Assembly: GCA_024222455.1 (NCBI GenBank)
Contig: JAAEPD010000148.1
Span: 1-43,027 of the forward strand
Origin: Aureispira sp.
GTDB taxonomy: Bacteria > Bacteroidota > Bacteroidia > Chitinophagales > Saprospiraceae
Reading direction: 5' to 3'
Length of the DNA stretch: 43,027 bases
Of this stretch, positions 6,834 through 15,546 are shown in pieces. The notes under the pieces are model-generated. The model was not told the DNA's origin. It ran no database searches and saw only the letters and a program-made list of their open reading frames with translations. The translations under genes were made by a program, and so were the position numbers. Position 1 is the stretch's first letter. The number at the start of each line of letters is the position of its first letter.

Positions 6834-7862
6834 CTACCAAAAACCTTTCTCCGTAAAATTGTGCATACCTATTTTACGTTTTCCTTGTTCTATCTCTTTT
6901 ATTGTTTCTATTACCAAGTCATTGACAGGAGTAGGCACTCCACACTCTTTACCTTTTTTTGCAATATGCCCATTCAAGAAGTCAATCTCAGTAGGTTTAC
7001 CACGTTCCAAAGACTGCAAACTCGAAGATTTTAGTTTTTTATATTTCATCCCAACAATTCGAATCAGTAAGTGGCGCTTAAAATTAGACCACCATCCATT
7101 TCCTTTTAGGATTTTATAATAATCTAATTTTCCTCCATATACAGGTACTTGCAATGATATGCCATCAGCTACAACCATTGCCTCACGCATGATATTGATA
7201 AATACCTCTCTAATCTCTTTTTTACTCAACATTTCGCCTAAGTACAGACCACAAATAGCTCCTAAACTTGTAATGCAAGAATTAATAATTAGTTTAGAAT
7301 ACAACTGTCCTGTTATATCTTGAGACACCTCTACAGGCACTAAATTGTTCAATATTGTTTGTAACTTTTTCAGGATTGGTTGATCTTCCTTCTTGTTGTC
7401 TAAAGTCCCAATAATAAACTCCCCATCCGAAGTCATTTCGAGTACTCCAGGTTTGAGTAAGGTGGCACCCCAACCCACTACACAACCAATAGTTCTATCA
7501 AGGCCAACAACACTAGCTAGGGCCTCTTCACAAAACCCATTTTGCATAGACACTACTTTAGAATCTTCCTTCAAAAAAGGCAAGACCTGTTGAGCTGGTT
7601 CTAGCATATCGGTAGCTTTGGTTGCCAAAAGCACCAAGTCCTTTTTTTCTTGCAACTCAGGCACTGTAGCTTTAGCAGGCATTTTGACCGCAAAGTCACC
7701 TTTAGCTCCTTTTATCTCCAAACCTGTAGACATAATCTTTTTGGCTACCTCCTCATATTTGCAAATAATTTCTATATCATAACCAGCCTTAGCCAATACG
7801 CCAGCCGTCACTCCACCAATTCCTCCTGCTCCAATTACTAATATTTTAGGTTGCTTTTGCAT
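6834..7862 (-). CDS. panE: 2-dehydropantoate 2-reductase family protein
   Basis: A 342-residue NADPH-dependent reductase of the ApbA/PanE family, which converts ketopantoate to pantoate for pantothenate and coenzyme A synthesis. The Rossmann motif ILVIGAGGIGGVTAGVLAKAG lies at residues 6-26; KATDMLEPAQQVLPFL and MQNGFCEEAL match the NAD(P)-domain KxxD...QNG pattern; the C-terminal helical domain holds KLIINSCITSLGAICGLYLG (Lys and Asn-Ser are catalytic positions in PanE) and the ERGKPTEIDFLNGHI segment. The length is somewhat above the usual 300. Homologues also reduce other 2-oxoacids, so the symbol is a family-level label. Upstream of the dead RseP homologue on the same strand, 41 bp apart. 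No clear promoter consensus is visible in 7863-8023. Confidence 0.85.
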   Translation of the reverse strand: MQKQPKILVIGAGGIGGVTAGVLAKAGYDIEIICKYEEVAKKIMSTGLEIKGAKGDFAVKMPAKATVPELQEKKDLVLLATKATDMLEPAQQVLPFLKEDSKVVSMQNGFCEEALASVVGLDRTIGCVVGWGATLLKPGVLEMTSDGEFIIGTLDNKKEDQPILKKLQTILNNLVPVEVSQDITGQLYSKLIINSCITSLGAICGLYLGEMLSKKEIREVFINIMREAMVVADGISLQVPVYGGKLDYYKILKGNGWWSNFKRHLLIRIVGMKYKKLKSSSLQSLERGKPTEIDFLNGHIAKKGKECGVPTPVNDLVIETIKEIEQGKRKIGMHNFTEKGFW

Positions 7863-8023
7863 AGATCTTATAATTTTGAATAGTCATTTAGTTTTAGCAA
7901 AATAAATAAAATCTGACTAGATTATATTCATAGCCTGCCCTTTTTTAGTAAAAAACAAACAAAGAAGTTGTTTGGAAATGAATTGTCAAAGCCTATTTAA
8001 AGCTCCATGCTTAAACAACTGCA

Positions 8024-8055
8024 TAAAAAAAGCCGCCCAAATAGTTGAGCGGCTC
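8024..8055 (-). terminator. Intrinsic terminator of the distal POT transporter gene
   Basis: On the minus strand GAGCCGCTC...GGGCGGCT forms a GC-rich stem with a 6-9 nt loop, followed by seven T. It sits 25 bp past the stop of the gene at 8081. Confidence 0.85.
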
Positions 8056-8080
8056 TATATATTTTATCCTAGCAGGGAGC

Positions 8081-10186
8081 TTATTTTACTCCGTGCATTA
8101 GTTTTTTCAATAATGGGTTGAGTAGTAGAATCAAACCACCAGCTACTGTCGGTACAATTGTGAAAATCAAGAAGAAGGTACTTAAAGAATATTCTTCTGT
8201 AATGTTTTCAATCTGTCCACCTAGTACTGCTGCTAGTTTATTTCCAATAGCAATCGCCAAGTACCACATACCAAACATGAAGGCAATCATGCGAGGAGGT
8301 ACTAATTTGGATACGTAGGAGAGACCTACAGGAGATAAGCAGAGCTCACCAAGCGTATGGAATAGGTAGGCTATAATCAACCAGAACATAGATACTTTTA
8401 CACCTTCAGTTATACCATAAGCTCCCCAAGCTAAAAAGCCAAATCCAAGTGCCATGATAACCAAACCAAGTGCGTATTTAACTGCGGCATCAGGATTGTA
8501 TTTGGAATCCCACCATCTAGAGAACATTGATGCAAAAGCAATGATAAAAAAGGAGTTCAAGATACTAAACCAAGAAACGGTAATTTCAACTTGACTACTT
8601 TTGATAACAGCAATTTCACCTGGAACTAAACCATTATCTTGCTTAAGTTCTTCTGCATGTTTTTTATAACGCTCTAGGTCAGACTCGCCAATTAAGGCAT
8701 ATTCTGTGGCTCCATTATCTTTTTTGATAAGACTTACTTTTTGTCCTACTGTAAGTTCGTCAATTGTAGAAACCTCTTTTGTTTGTGCAACTACTTTATC
8801 TCCTGGTTGTACTTGATAATTTTCAGTAATAGCTGTATAATTAAACAAGAGTTTACCATCGTCATCTTTTGCCTGCTGACCAGATTTTTCATCCATTTGA
8901 GGTGTTTCAATTGCTTGATAATTCACATCATAAGCAACAGTATTCATATCTCTGTTGATCATCCAAATGACAATACCCCAAACAACTGCAAAACAAGCGA
9001 CCAAAACGATATTAGAATTAGGAATCTTTTTGAAGGTCTGTTTCCACAATAAGAATAATACATAAGAAATAATCAATAACGGAACAATCGTTAACAACAA
9101 GTTGACAATATTAAACATTGTAGCTGCGCCACCTGTCAAAGAACGATTCACATTATCTCTCGCAAAGATTACCAAAGAAGATGCTCCTTGCTCAAAACTC
9201 ATCCAGAAAAAGACGGTAAAGAAAGCAAAGATAATAAAGGCAATCATTCTATCTCTAACAATTCGATCGTAACGAATGATTCTTGAAATGACCAAGAATA
9301 AGAAAAGTGCCAACCCAAATAGTACCGCTACATACTGACCAGCCATACCGAAGGCTTGGAAGTCAAACATATTGATACCACCAATTTTAGACATTGGGTC
9401 ATTAATCAGGTAGCCAAATCCGATGATAGAACAAATAACTACCAAGATTTTATCTAGTGATGTAAATGGATTTAATTTGTCACCGTCAACTGAGATACCA
9501 TTGGCAGCAGCAGCTTCATCCTCCTCACTCCTTTCTGTCTTAGACGGGATTTCACCAATATCACCAAACAAAGGTTTTGCTAACCAGAATTGTAAGGTTC
9601 CTAACAACATGAAGATACCAGCCAAGCCGAATCCCCAGCTCCAGCCAACACGCTCTGCAAGGTAACCACACAACATCATACCAAAGAAGGCACCTGCGTT
9701 AACACCCATGTAGAAAATGGTATAGGCTCCATCTTTCTTTTCTGGAAGATCTTTGTACATCTCAGAAACAATCGACGTCATGTTGGGTTTAAAAAATCCA
9801 GTTCCAATGACCAGTAATGCCAAGCCGAGATATAAGGAGAACTCTGTTTCCAAAGCCATGGAGGCATGCCCCAAGGTCATTATAATCGAACCCACCACAA
9901 CGGCCCATCGATAGCCAATGTATTTATCTGCGATTAAACCACCAACAATTGGTGTTAGGTATAACAAACCTGCATAGGTGCCAAACAAAGCACCTGCATT
10001 TTCTGCACTCCATTCCCAACCTGGATTATAGCTGATAGCAGCCATTGTCAAGAAGTTGACAAGAAGTACACGCATACCATAAAAAGAAAATCTTTCCCAC
10101 ATTTCAGTGAAAAATAAAACCATTAAACCCGCTGGGTGGCCTAATACTTTGGTCTCGAAGAATTCACTTCTTGTTTTTGAATCCAT
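8081..10186 (-). CDS. POT/PTR-family proton-dependent peptide transporter with a large extracytoplasmic insertion
   Basis: A 701-residue major-facilitator transporter of the proton-coupled oligopeptide family, importing di- and tripeptides across the cytoplasmic membrane. The signature ExxERFxYYG appears as EMWERFSFYGMR (about 28-39), and the second signature FYMGVNAGAFFG is at about 158-169. Normal bacterial POTs have about 500 residues; here roughly 130 hydrophilic residues (about 420-548, from NRDMNTVAYDV to KSSQVEITVSW) are inserted between two membrane segments and include ENYQVQPGDKVVAQTKE and repeated-looking KV-rich strands, probably folding outside the membrane. The C-terminal half keeps LFHTLGELCLSPVGLS. 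It follows the paralogue at 10293 by 106 bp on the same strand; tandem duplication and divergence are likely. A strong terminator ends the unit. Confidence 0.92.
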   Translation of the reverse strand: MDSKTRSEFFETKVLGHPAGLMVLFFTEMWERFSFYGMRVLLVNFLTMAAISYNPGWEWSAENAGALFGTYAGLLYLTPIVGGLIADKYIGYRWAVVVGSIIMTLGHASMALETEFSLYLGLALLVIGTGFFKPNMTSIVSEMYKDLPEKKDGAYTIFYMGVNAGAFFGMMLCGYLAERVGWSWGFGLAGIFMLLGTLQFWLAKPLFGDIGEIPSKTERSEEDEAAAANGISVDGDKLNPFTSLDKILVVICSIIGFGYLINDPMSKIGGINMFDFQAFGMAGQYVAVLFGLALFLFLVISRIIRYDRIVRDRMIAFIIFAFFTVFFWMSFEQGASSLVIFARDNVNRSLTGGAATMFNIVNLLLTIVPLLIISYVLFLLWKQTFKKIPNSNIVLVACFAVVWGIVIWMINRDMNTVAYDVNYQAIETPQMDEKSGQQAKDDDGKLLFNYTAITENYQVQPGDKVVAQTKEVSTIDELTVGQKVSLIKKDNGATEYALIGESDLERYKKHAEELKQDNGLVPGEIAVIKSSQVEITVSWFSILNSFFIIAFASMFSRWWDSKYNPDAAVKYALGLVIMALGFGFLAWGAYGITEGVKVSMFWLIIAYLFHTLGELCLSPVGLSYVSKLVPPRMIAFMFGMWYLAIAIGNKLAAVLGGQIENITEEYSLSTFFLIFTIVPTVAGGLILLLNPLLKKLMHGVK

Positions 10187-10292
10187 TTTTATAAATTTTG
10201 TGTTTCAATAGTTATATGATAAAGATAGAATTAGAAATAGAAAGATTTTTCAATTAATAGATAATTTCTCTACTTCATTTTCAGATTATTAC

Positions 10293-12011
10293 TTATGCTT
10301 CTACTTCATTATCCTCTGCACCATGAGTTAGTCTTTTCAGTGGTTTTAGTAATAAGATAACTAAACCTCCAAATACAGCTGTAAGGATAAATATGAAAAG
10401 GAATGTTTTATATTCTTTTTGGCTTTGAACCTCTTCAATTATAAATGTTCCACTATAATTTTTGCCATCACCTTTATTGGCCTCTACCTTCTTAGCTTCG
10501 CCATCTTTTTCAAACTTGAAGGTTGCATGATAAGGTTTTTCTTTTGTTGCTTGGTTTTCTTTTAATACAGCTACAACTTCTGCTAACTGCTCTTCTTTAG
10601 CGAACTTGAAGATAGGGTTAACAGCTACACTTTCATTTTTATAGCTATCTGCTTTAAATGTTTCACCATCTAAATAAATAGAAGAGCGAATTGCAATTCC
10701 TTCATCTTCCTTTACTTTGTCTTGAACACCTTCAAAACTAGTTAATCCATCTACACTTGCTACTAGCTCAATTTTGATTGGCTCAGATTGAGAAGCTTCA
10801 CCAATTGTTCCTGCCAATTTGTTTCCAAAACCAGTTGCTGCAAAATAAACTCCCATCATGATAGATGCATATTTTACTGGAGCCAATTTAGTGATAAATG
10901 ATAAGGCTGTAGGAGACGCACAAAGCTCTCCAATTGTATGTAATAGGTAAGCGAAAGTCAACCACCAGAAACTAGCGGTTCCGTATTCCATAGCACTAGC
11001 TTCTTTAGAAGCCCCTACCATCAATAAGAATCCTAGTCCCATGATTATAGTACCAATACCCATTTTTAATAAGGTAGATGTTTCTTTACCTTTTAATTTA
11101 CGGTTTGCCCAGAATGCAGCTACAGATGTTCCAAAAATAATGATAAACAGTGCGTTGAAAGATTGGAACCAAGTTACAGGCATTTCCCAACCAAAGATGC
11201 TTCTATCAATTTTTTCGTTAGCATAAATATTTAACAAGCCACCAGCTTGTTCAAATGCTCCCCAGAAGACAATTATGATAAGGAATGATATCAATAAAAC
11301 AATCATTCTATCTTTCTCAACCTTTGTTAATGGCTTATTCAATAAGGCTTTTTCTTCTGCATTTTCTGATTTACCTAAGAAGTTACCAACATGTTCTAAG
11401 TGCTTTTGCCCCCAGATATAAACTACCAATCCTAATAACATTCCGATTCCTGCTAATCCAAATCCATAATGCCAGCCATAAGTTTCTCCAACAGCACCTA
11501 CAATTATAGCTGATAGAAATGCTCCAATATTAATACCTATATAGAAGATTGTAAATCCTTTATCTCTTCTCAAATCCCCCTGTTTATACAATCCACCAAC
11601 CATGGTAGAAATATTAGGTTTCAGCATACCAACACCAAGAATAATCAAGCCTAAACCTGTATAGAAGGCCCACAAGGCTTCAATAGCCAAGATGCCATGT
11701 CCAAGACATAAAATTATAGCCCCATACATAACAGATTTTTTCTGTCCTAACATTCTATCGGCAATGACTCCTCCAGGAATAGACATAACATATACCAACA
11801 TGGTATACCATCCATAAAGCTCCAAAGCTTCTGATTTAGTCCATCCTAAACCACCATCGGTTTGAGTTGAACAAATATATAATACCAACAAGGCACGCAT
11901 ACCATAGTAAGAGAAACGCTCCCACATCTCTGTGAAGAACAAAACAAAAAGGCCAACAGGATGCCCCAAAAATGTCTTTTGTGCACTATTATCTAATACA
12001 TTATTACTCAT
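10293..12011 (-). CDS. POT/PTR-family peptide transporter, tandem paralogue
   Basis: A 572-residue peptide transporter of the same family: EMWERFSYYGMRALL (about 28-42) is the proton-coupling ExxERF signature, FYIGINIGAFLSA (about 155-167) the second one, and LLHTIGELCASPTALS (about 350-365) the conserved C-terminal helix. Unlike its neighbour, its extra domain (about 125 residues, from SQSEPIKIELVAS to EVQSQKEYK) sits just before the last membrane helix. The residues there look like beta-strands (KPYHATFKFEKDGEAKKVE, NYSGTFIIEE). Both genes end in a similar KRLTHG/KKLMHG tail. The paralogues probably differ in substrate preference or in a partner bound through the inserts. This gene is first in the pair; no consensus promoter was found upstream. 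Confidence 0.92.
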   Translation of the reverse strand: MSNNVLDNSAQKTFLGHPVGLFVLFFTEMWERFSYYGMRALLVLYICSTQTDGGLGWTKSEALELYGWYTMLVYVMSIPGGVIADRMLGQKKSVMYGAIILCLGHGILAIEALWAFYTGLGLIILGVGMLKPNISTMVGGLYKQGDLRRDKGFTIFYIGINIGAFLSAIIVGAVGETYGWHYGFGLAGIGMLLGLVVYIWGQKHLEHVGNFLGKSENAEEKALLNKPLTKVEKDRMIVLLISFLIIIVFWGAFEQAGGLLNIYANEKIDRSIFGWEMPVTWFQSFNALFIIIFGTSVAAFWANRKLKGKETSTLLKMGIGTIIMGLGFLLMVGASKEASAMEYGTASFWWLTFAYLLHTIGELCASPTALSFITKLAPVKYASIMMGVYFAATGFGNKLAGTIGEASQSEPIKIELVASVDGLTSFEGVQDKVKEDEGIAIRSSIYLDGETFKADSYKNESVAVNPIFKFAKEEQLAEVVAVLKENQATKEKPYHATFKFEKDGEAKKVEANKGDGKNYSGTFIIEEVQSQKEYKTFLFIFILTAVFGGLVILLLKPLKRLTHGAEDNEVEA

Positions 12012-12417
12012 GATTAGCTTGTTATAATTAGTCTTGAAATCAATAAAACTATGCTTCAGGGTGAGCCTTTCAATTAGTTATAATCAAAAAGGTAATCTAC
12101 CCCTTACAAAACAACTAAGCTAACTCCATAATAGTAAATGGACGCATACCTTATTTATCAATTTATTGGTTAAACTAAGTGATTTTTAAGTATAGGAAGG
12201 ACTATGCACTGCCTCTGAAACCTTTTATTTATCTAGGTTTGGAGTGTAGTTGAACAGCCATCCTTGTAGATTTAGAGTTCAAGGTAAGAAAATACTAGCG
12301 AAATGAGAAAACAGTGATACGAATTAATTTATTTGAGAATGAGGGCAGTCTTTGATTTTTTGTGTACTTTCATCAACCATATAATCTATTCACCTTCAAA
12401 AACTAGAACACTATATT
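12012..12417. other. 406-bp divergent intergenic region
   Basis: Separates the POT operon (minus) from the DinB gene (plus) and must hold both promoters. I found no clean TTG-N20-TAnnTTTG pair on either strand, no terminator, no ORF and no sizeable inverted repeat. Confidence 0.6.
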
Positions 12418-12885
12418 ATGGAACAAATTATTGCACAATTTGAGCTGCATACACACCTGCTTAGGAATACCTGTAAAGACTTTAGTGATGAAAAAGCTAG
12501 TCAATTACATGGAGAAGAAAATCATGTAAAATGGTTGGTAGGACACTTAGTCTCTACTCGGTATTATACTGCTAAGTTATTGGGTTTAGACGAAGAGTTT
12601 AAATATGGCCACTTATATGTTAGAGGTAGTAAAGCTGAGGATGCTAGTCAGTTTCCAAGTTTAGAAGCGTTTTTGGTAGAATGGGAAAAAATTTCTCCAA
12701 TACTGATAAACCACCTAAAATCTATGAGTGAAGAAGTATGGAATTCTAAAGCTAATTTCCAATTTCCTATTCATGATGGTAGCTTGAAAGGTAGTTTTTC
12801 TTTCATGGCACACCATGAGGCTTATCATATTGGTCAGGTTGCATATGCTCGCCGAATTGTTGGTTTAGATGGTATGAAATATTAG
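12418..12885 (+). CDS. DinB-family protein
   Basis: A 155-residue four-helix-bundle protein of the DinB/YfiT-like superfamily. The metal-binding triad characteristic of the family is visible: His43 in WLVGHLVSTRYY, and His133 and His137 in AHHEAYHIGQVAYARR. Members are metal-dependent enzymes such as thiol-dependent S-transferases (bacillithiol or mycothiol linked) and isomerases; the B. subtilis gene name reflects DNA-damage induction, not a polymerase. Which thiol or substrate applies here cannot be read. It is monocistronic: 406 bp of intergenic DNA precedes it and the tRNA promoter follows. No terminator is obvious after the stop. Confidence 0.85.
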   Translation: MEQIIAQFELHTHLLRNTCKDFSDEKASQLHGEENHVKWLVGHLVSTRYYTAKLLGLDEEFKYGHLYVRGSKAEDASQFPSLEAFLVEWEKISPILINHLKSMSEEVWNSKANFQFPIHDGSLKGSFSFMAHHEAYHIGQVAYARRIVGLDGMKY

Positions 12886-13040
12886 ATATTATAACTCTAT
12901 TCCTTATAATATATATCCTTGAAAAATATTTTTTTAAGAATATTGAAACTTTCTTTTTTGTTTTTGCATTGATAGTCAATGTGTAGCAAAAGTTAGGGGA
13001 CAAAAGAGAAAGTTTTTTTACATTTCAACAAGTCAAACTA

Positions 13041-13071
13041 TTGTTTTTTTCAAAAAAGCATTATATATTTG
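13041..13071 (+). promoter_or_regulatory. Bacteroidota-type promoter of the tRNA pair
   Basis: TTG at 13041-13043 and TATATTTG at 13064-13071 are separated by 20 bp, matching the housekeeping consensus of this phylum (TTTG at -33, TAnnTTTG at -7). Transcription would begin near 13078, about 25 bp before tRNA-Thr. Confidence 0.75.
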
Positions 13072-13101
13072 TGCCTGCCTTAAGGGGCAAACATATATTA
13101 C

Positions 13102-13176
13102 GCCGATATAGCTCAGCTGGCTTAGAGCAGCTGATTTGTAATCAGCAGGTCGTGGGTTCGAGTCCCTCTATCGGCT
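13102..13176 (+). tRNA. tRNA-Thr (anticodon TGT)
   Basis: Seventy-five bases fold as a full cloverleaf: acceptor GCCGATA/TATCGGC, D-stem GCTC/GAGC, anticodon stem GCTGA/TCAGC with loop TTTGTAA (anticodon TGT, reads ACA), and T-loop TTCGAGT. The T-stem GTGGG/CCCTC has one T-T mismatch. CCA is not encoded; the discriminator base is T. Confidence 0.95.
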
Positions 13177-13235
13177 CTAATACTAGCTTGTAATTAAATA
13201 TTGATTGCAAGCTTTTATTATGAAAAATCAAGGTT

Positions 13236-13318
13236 GGGGGTGCGCCGGAGTTGGAGAGCCGGGCTAGACTGTAAATCTAGTGACTATGTCTGAATAGGTT
13301 CGAGTCCTATCACCCCCA
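13236..13318 (+). tRNA. tRNA-Tyr (anticodon GTA)
   Basis: Eighty-three bases with acceptor GGGGGTG/CACCCCC, D-stem CCGG/CCGG, anticodon stem CTAGA/TCTAG with loop CTGTAAA (anticodon GTA), a long variable arm TGACTATGTCTGA as expected for a class II tRNA, and T-arm ATAGG/CCTAT. It lies 59 bp after tRNA-Thr and shares its promoter; CCA is not encoded. Confidence 0.95.
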
Positions 13319-13325
13319 CAGATTT

Positions 13326-13362
13326 AAAGCAGCAAATTCAATTGAATTTGCTGCTTTTTTTA
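13326..13362 (+). terminator. Terminator of the tRNA transcript
   Basis: AGCAGCAAATTC and GAATTTGCTGCT form a perfect 12-bp stem around AATT, followed by seven T. It lies 8 bp after tRNA-Tyr. A-runs on the other side are short, so it mainly works on the plus strand, though it also lies just beyond the convergent FISUMP gene. Confidence 0.9.
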
Positions 13363-13369
13363 TGAAGCT

Positions 13370-14032
13370 TTACTTTTGTTTAATGCAGCGTATATAAGCT
13401 CCGTTCCCTTTAGGGTCCTCATCTTCGCCTATATTGTAGCCCACACAGTAACCTAAATTCATACCAATAGCCTCTGTTTTATTCACATTGGTGCTAGTCC
13501 ACCATTGCACAACTTCACCTAAGAAATCAAAGCCATGATCTTCTTCTATGGTCAACTCCCAATCTCGCCAGCCACTAGGTAGAGCCGAGAATCCTGTTTC
13601 ATTAGTCGGCTCATGCCTCTCAGACCATCCTGACAAACTTTTGAGGGCATCACCTTCATGGTAACTCCCCAATTCCGTTATTAAAGCATTCCAATCCTCA
13701 AGACTAGCTATACGCCAGCCCTTTGGGGCTAAACCTCTAGAGTCATTGACAGCATACCAGTTGTACAAAACGCCATATTTTGCACCATTTTTGGCATCAT
13801 TCATATAATAACACCAAGCAGGTTTTTGGGCCTTAGCAGCTTGGTTCCACTCTTGATAGGTCTTTGCTTGATGAATCTGATCGCCATTTTGAAAATGGGT
13901 AACTTTTAAATCTTGAACTAACCATTCTTGGTTTCCAATTTTAGTAGTTGTATAGACATTATCATCAACATCTTTAACTTGCCCATAAAGCAAAGTTGGT
14001 ATACAAATGACAAAGCAAAAAAGATATTTCAT
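13370..14032 (-). CDS. Secreted FISUMP-domain protein
   Basis: A 220-residue exported protein. Residues 1-18 (MKYLFCFVICIPTLLYGQ) are a Sec signal peptide, cleaved before VKDVDDN. The mature part is one Fibrobacter succinogenes major paralogous (FISUMP, TIGR02145) domain: DVDDNVYTTTKIGNQEWLVQDL at the start (with W and L conserved), YGVLYNWYAV, LAPKGWRIASLEDWNAL, FSALPSGWRD, EVVQWWTSTN, and GAYIRCIKQK as the end. Such domains are common on surface proteins of Bacteroidota and Fibrobacteres and resemble lectin-like folds; no enzymatic role is known. There is no T9SS domain. Monocistronic and convergent with the tRNAs. Confidence 0.88.
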   Translation of the reverse strand: MKYLFCFVICIPTLLYGQVKDVDDNVYTTTKIGNQEWLVQDLKVTHFQNGDQIHQAKTYQEWNQAAKAQKPAWCYYMNDAKNGAKYGVLYNWYAVNDSRGLAPKGWRIASLEDWNALITELGSYHEGDALKSLSGWSERHEPTNETGFSALPSGWRDWELTIEEDHGFDFLGEVVQWWTSTNVNKTEAIGMNLGYCVGYNIGEDEDPKGNGAYIRCIKQK

Positions 14033-14141
14033 ATTCTCAATATCTAAGTAGGTAATAAAAGCTAATGTGGTGCTAGATAAAATAATACTTTTTTTCTAAT
14101 CTAAGGCAAGAAACATTTAGAATTCAATTCAAAAAGAACAT

Positions 14142-14177
14142 AAAAAAAGGTATTCACTGATACAAGTGAATACCTTT
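14142..14177 (-). terminator. Terminator of the cysteine-rich peptide gene
   Basis: On the minus strand AAAGGTATTCACT and AGTGAATACCTTT form a 13-bp stem around TGTATC, with the T-run continuing to seven T. It lies 16 bp after the stop of the small gene at 14193, which supports that gene being real. Confidence 0.85.
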
Positions 14178-14192
14178 CTCAAAAATCTTAAA

Positions 14193-14360
14193 CTATTCAG
14201 CTTCTTTGGAGCAACAAGATAGCCAATCACAACACTCAGTTGGATAAGACTCAGCAGAGCAGCAATTAGAGTCTGTAGAATTATTTGATGAACCAAAGGC
14301 AGAAAAAGCTGCTGCCATTAATGCAGTTCCAGCTAAAATAGCAATAACCTTACTTTTCAT
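14193..14360 (-). CDS. Secreted 55-residue cysteine-rich peptide
   Basis: A short gene missed by a 60-codon cutoff. The ATG at 14360 opens MKSKVIAILAGTALMAAAF, a Sec signal peptide, followed by SAFGSSNNSTDS and then a tail with three Cys-Cys pairs (NCCSAE, ECCDWL, SCCSKEAE) ending at residue 55. Mature size is about 33-35 residues with six cysteines, which could be disulfide-bonded or bind metal. Its own terminator follows. I do not recognise the family; signal peptide plus a cysteine-rich core resembles small effector or bacteriocin-like peptides, but nothing beside it (no immunity, processing or transporter gene clearly linked) supports that. The EamA gene lies 85 bp upstream on the same strand. 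Confidence 0.65.
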   Translation of the reverse strand: MKSKVIAILAGTALMAAAFSAFGSSNNSTDSNCCSAESYPTECCDWLSCCSKEAE

Positions 14361-14445
14361 AGTTGTTAATTTAAACGTTAATTATTCAATTATCGGTTAG
14401 TAGACGCAACAACTAGAAAAAGGACGCAAAATTATATTTAATAAG

Positions 14446-15366
14446 TTAGCCTTGCTCTTCCAATGTAGGTTTAGTTTCCTTCTTCTGATAAGAAACCATA
14501 TATACCCCTACAAATATCAGTGCACCCGCAGCAACTAAACGCCAGGTAATACTATCTTGTCCAGCCAAAACAGCGATAGTCCCAGCTAATAAAGGTTGTA
14601 AATAGATATAGGTTCCTACTACTGAAGGATTGACCACCTTAAGAGCTGCAGCATTAAACAAATAGGCTAAAAAAGTAACAACCACCAATACATAAATTAC
14701 AGCTAACCATATGTTTGTGCTAAAAGTAGACCATTCGATAGCTCTAAATTCGCCTAACCCAAAAGGCAATACATATAGTAAGCCAATACTAAAAATCCAT
14801 TTGAGGATTGTAATAGGATGGTATTTAGCCATGAGTGGCTTAATCAAAATAAGATAGCAAGCATAAGAAGCTGCATTGATACCTATAAAGATATTCCCCA
14901 AGAGTGGATTGGGGGCATTGGGTACTGTGCTTGTACTGTTTCCCCAAATAAGCACTAATGCACCAATAACTCCTAAGCTAATGCCTATTACTTTTAAGCT
15001 GGTAATTCGCTCCTTGAGCGCTACAGCTGATATTAATAAGACCAAAATAGGTGTGGTCAGCATAATTAAGGCTCCATTTATGGGAGTAGTTAGGTTTAGT
15101 CCTTTGAAAAACATCAATTGATTGACAGCCACCCCAAAGACGGCACACAAAGCCATCCAAAGCATATCCTTGTTCTCTACCTTCTCTCGAATAAATAAGG
15201 TATGGCTAATCCAAAATAAAATGCTTGCAGCAATTACCCTCAATACAATAAATCCAAAAGGCTGGATATATTCAGGCATAACTTGCTTGGCAATAGTAAA
15301 ATTACTCGCATAAAAAAGCGCTACCAAAAACATGGATATATGCGCTAAAACTAGTTTTGATTTCAT
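14446..15366 (-). CDS. EamA-family drug/metabolite transporter
   Basis: A 306-residue inner-membrane protein of the DMT superfamily with ten predicted helices in two EamA repeats. Repeat one begins VLAHISMFLVALFYASNFTI, with the conserved proline (QPFGFIVLRVIAASILFW) and the end of the repeat at PILVLLISAVALKERITSLK; repeat two begins NPLLGNIFIGINAASYACYL and ends at YLQPLLAGTIAVLAGQDSIT. Members export or import metabolites such as amino acids or nucleotides; the substrate is not predictable. It has a short basic C-terminus (SYQKKETKPTLEEQG). It is the only coding gene upstream of the cysteine-rich peptide gene (85 bp gap), which has its own start and terminator; joint transcription is possible. 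Confidence 0.88.
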   Translation of the reverse strand: MKSKLVLAHISMFLVALFYASNFTIAKQVMPEYIQPFGFIVLRVIAASILFWISHTLFIREKVENKDMLWMALCAVFGVAVNQLMFFKGLNLTTPINGALIMLTTPILVLLISAVALKERITSLKVIGISLGVIGALVLIWGNSTSTVPNAPNPLLGNIFIGINAASYACYLILIKPLMAKYHPITILKWIFSIGLLYVLPFGLGEFRAIEWSTFSTNIWLAVIYVLVVVTFLAYLFNAAALKVVNPSVVGTYIYLQPLLAGTIAVLAGQDSITWRLVAAGALIFVGVYMVSYQKKETKPTLEEQG

Positions 15367-15510
15367 AGTTGTCCAATCTATTATTCAACCCCCTAATTAA
15401 AATTCGCAGCGAAGGTAAAAATTGTTATTAGAATCATTCTAAAAAAGCTCCTCTTATATTTTAGAATTTATTAGTATTGAACAAATAGCCCTTCAAAAAG
15501 TTAAAATAAT

Positions 15511-15518
15511 TATATTTG
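15511..15518 (+). promoter_or_regulatory. Probable -7 element of the acyl-CoA dehydrogenase gene
   Basis: TATATTTG matches the phylum's TAnnTTTG -7 box exactly and is identical to the boxes at 13064 and 35270. No TTG lies at the expected distance upstream, so the call rests on the -7 box alone. Confidence 0.4.
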
Positions 15519-15546
15519 CGCACGATTAACAAAATTACTAACCTGT

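Noticed and set aside
8081-12011. The two POT genes as an assembly duplication
   Set aside because: The proteins differ throughout, have inserts in different loops and different lengths; this is a true, old tandem duplication.
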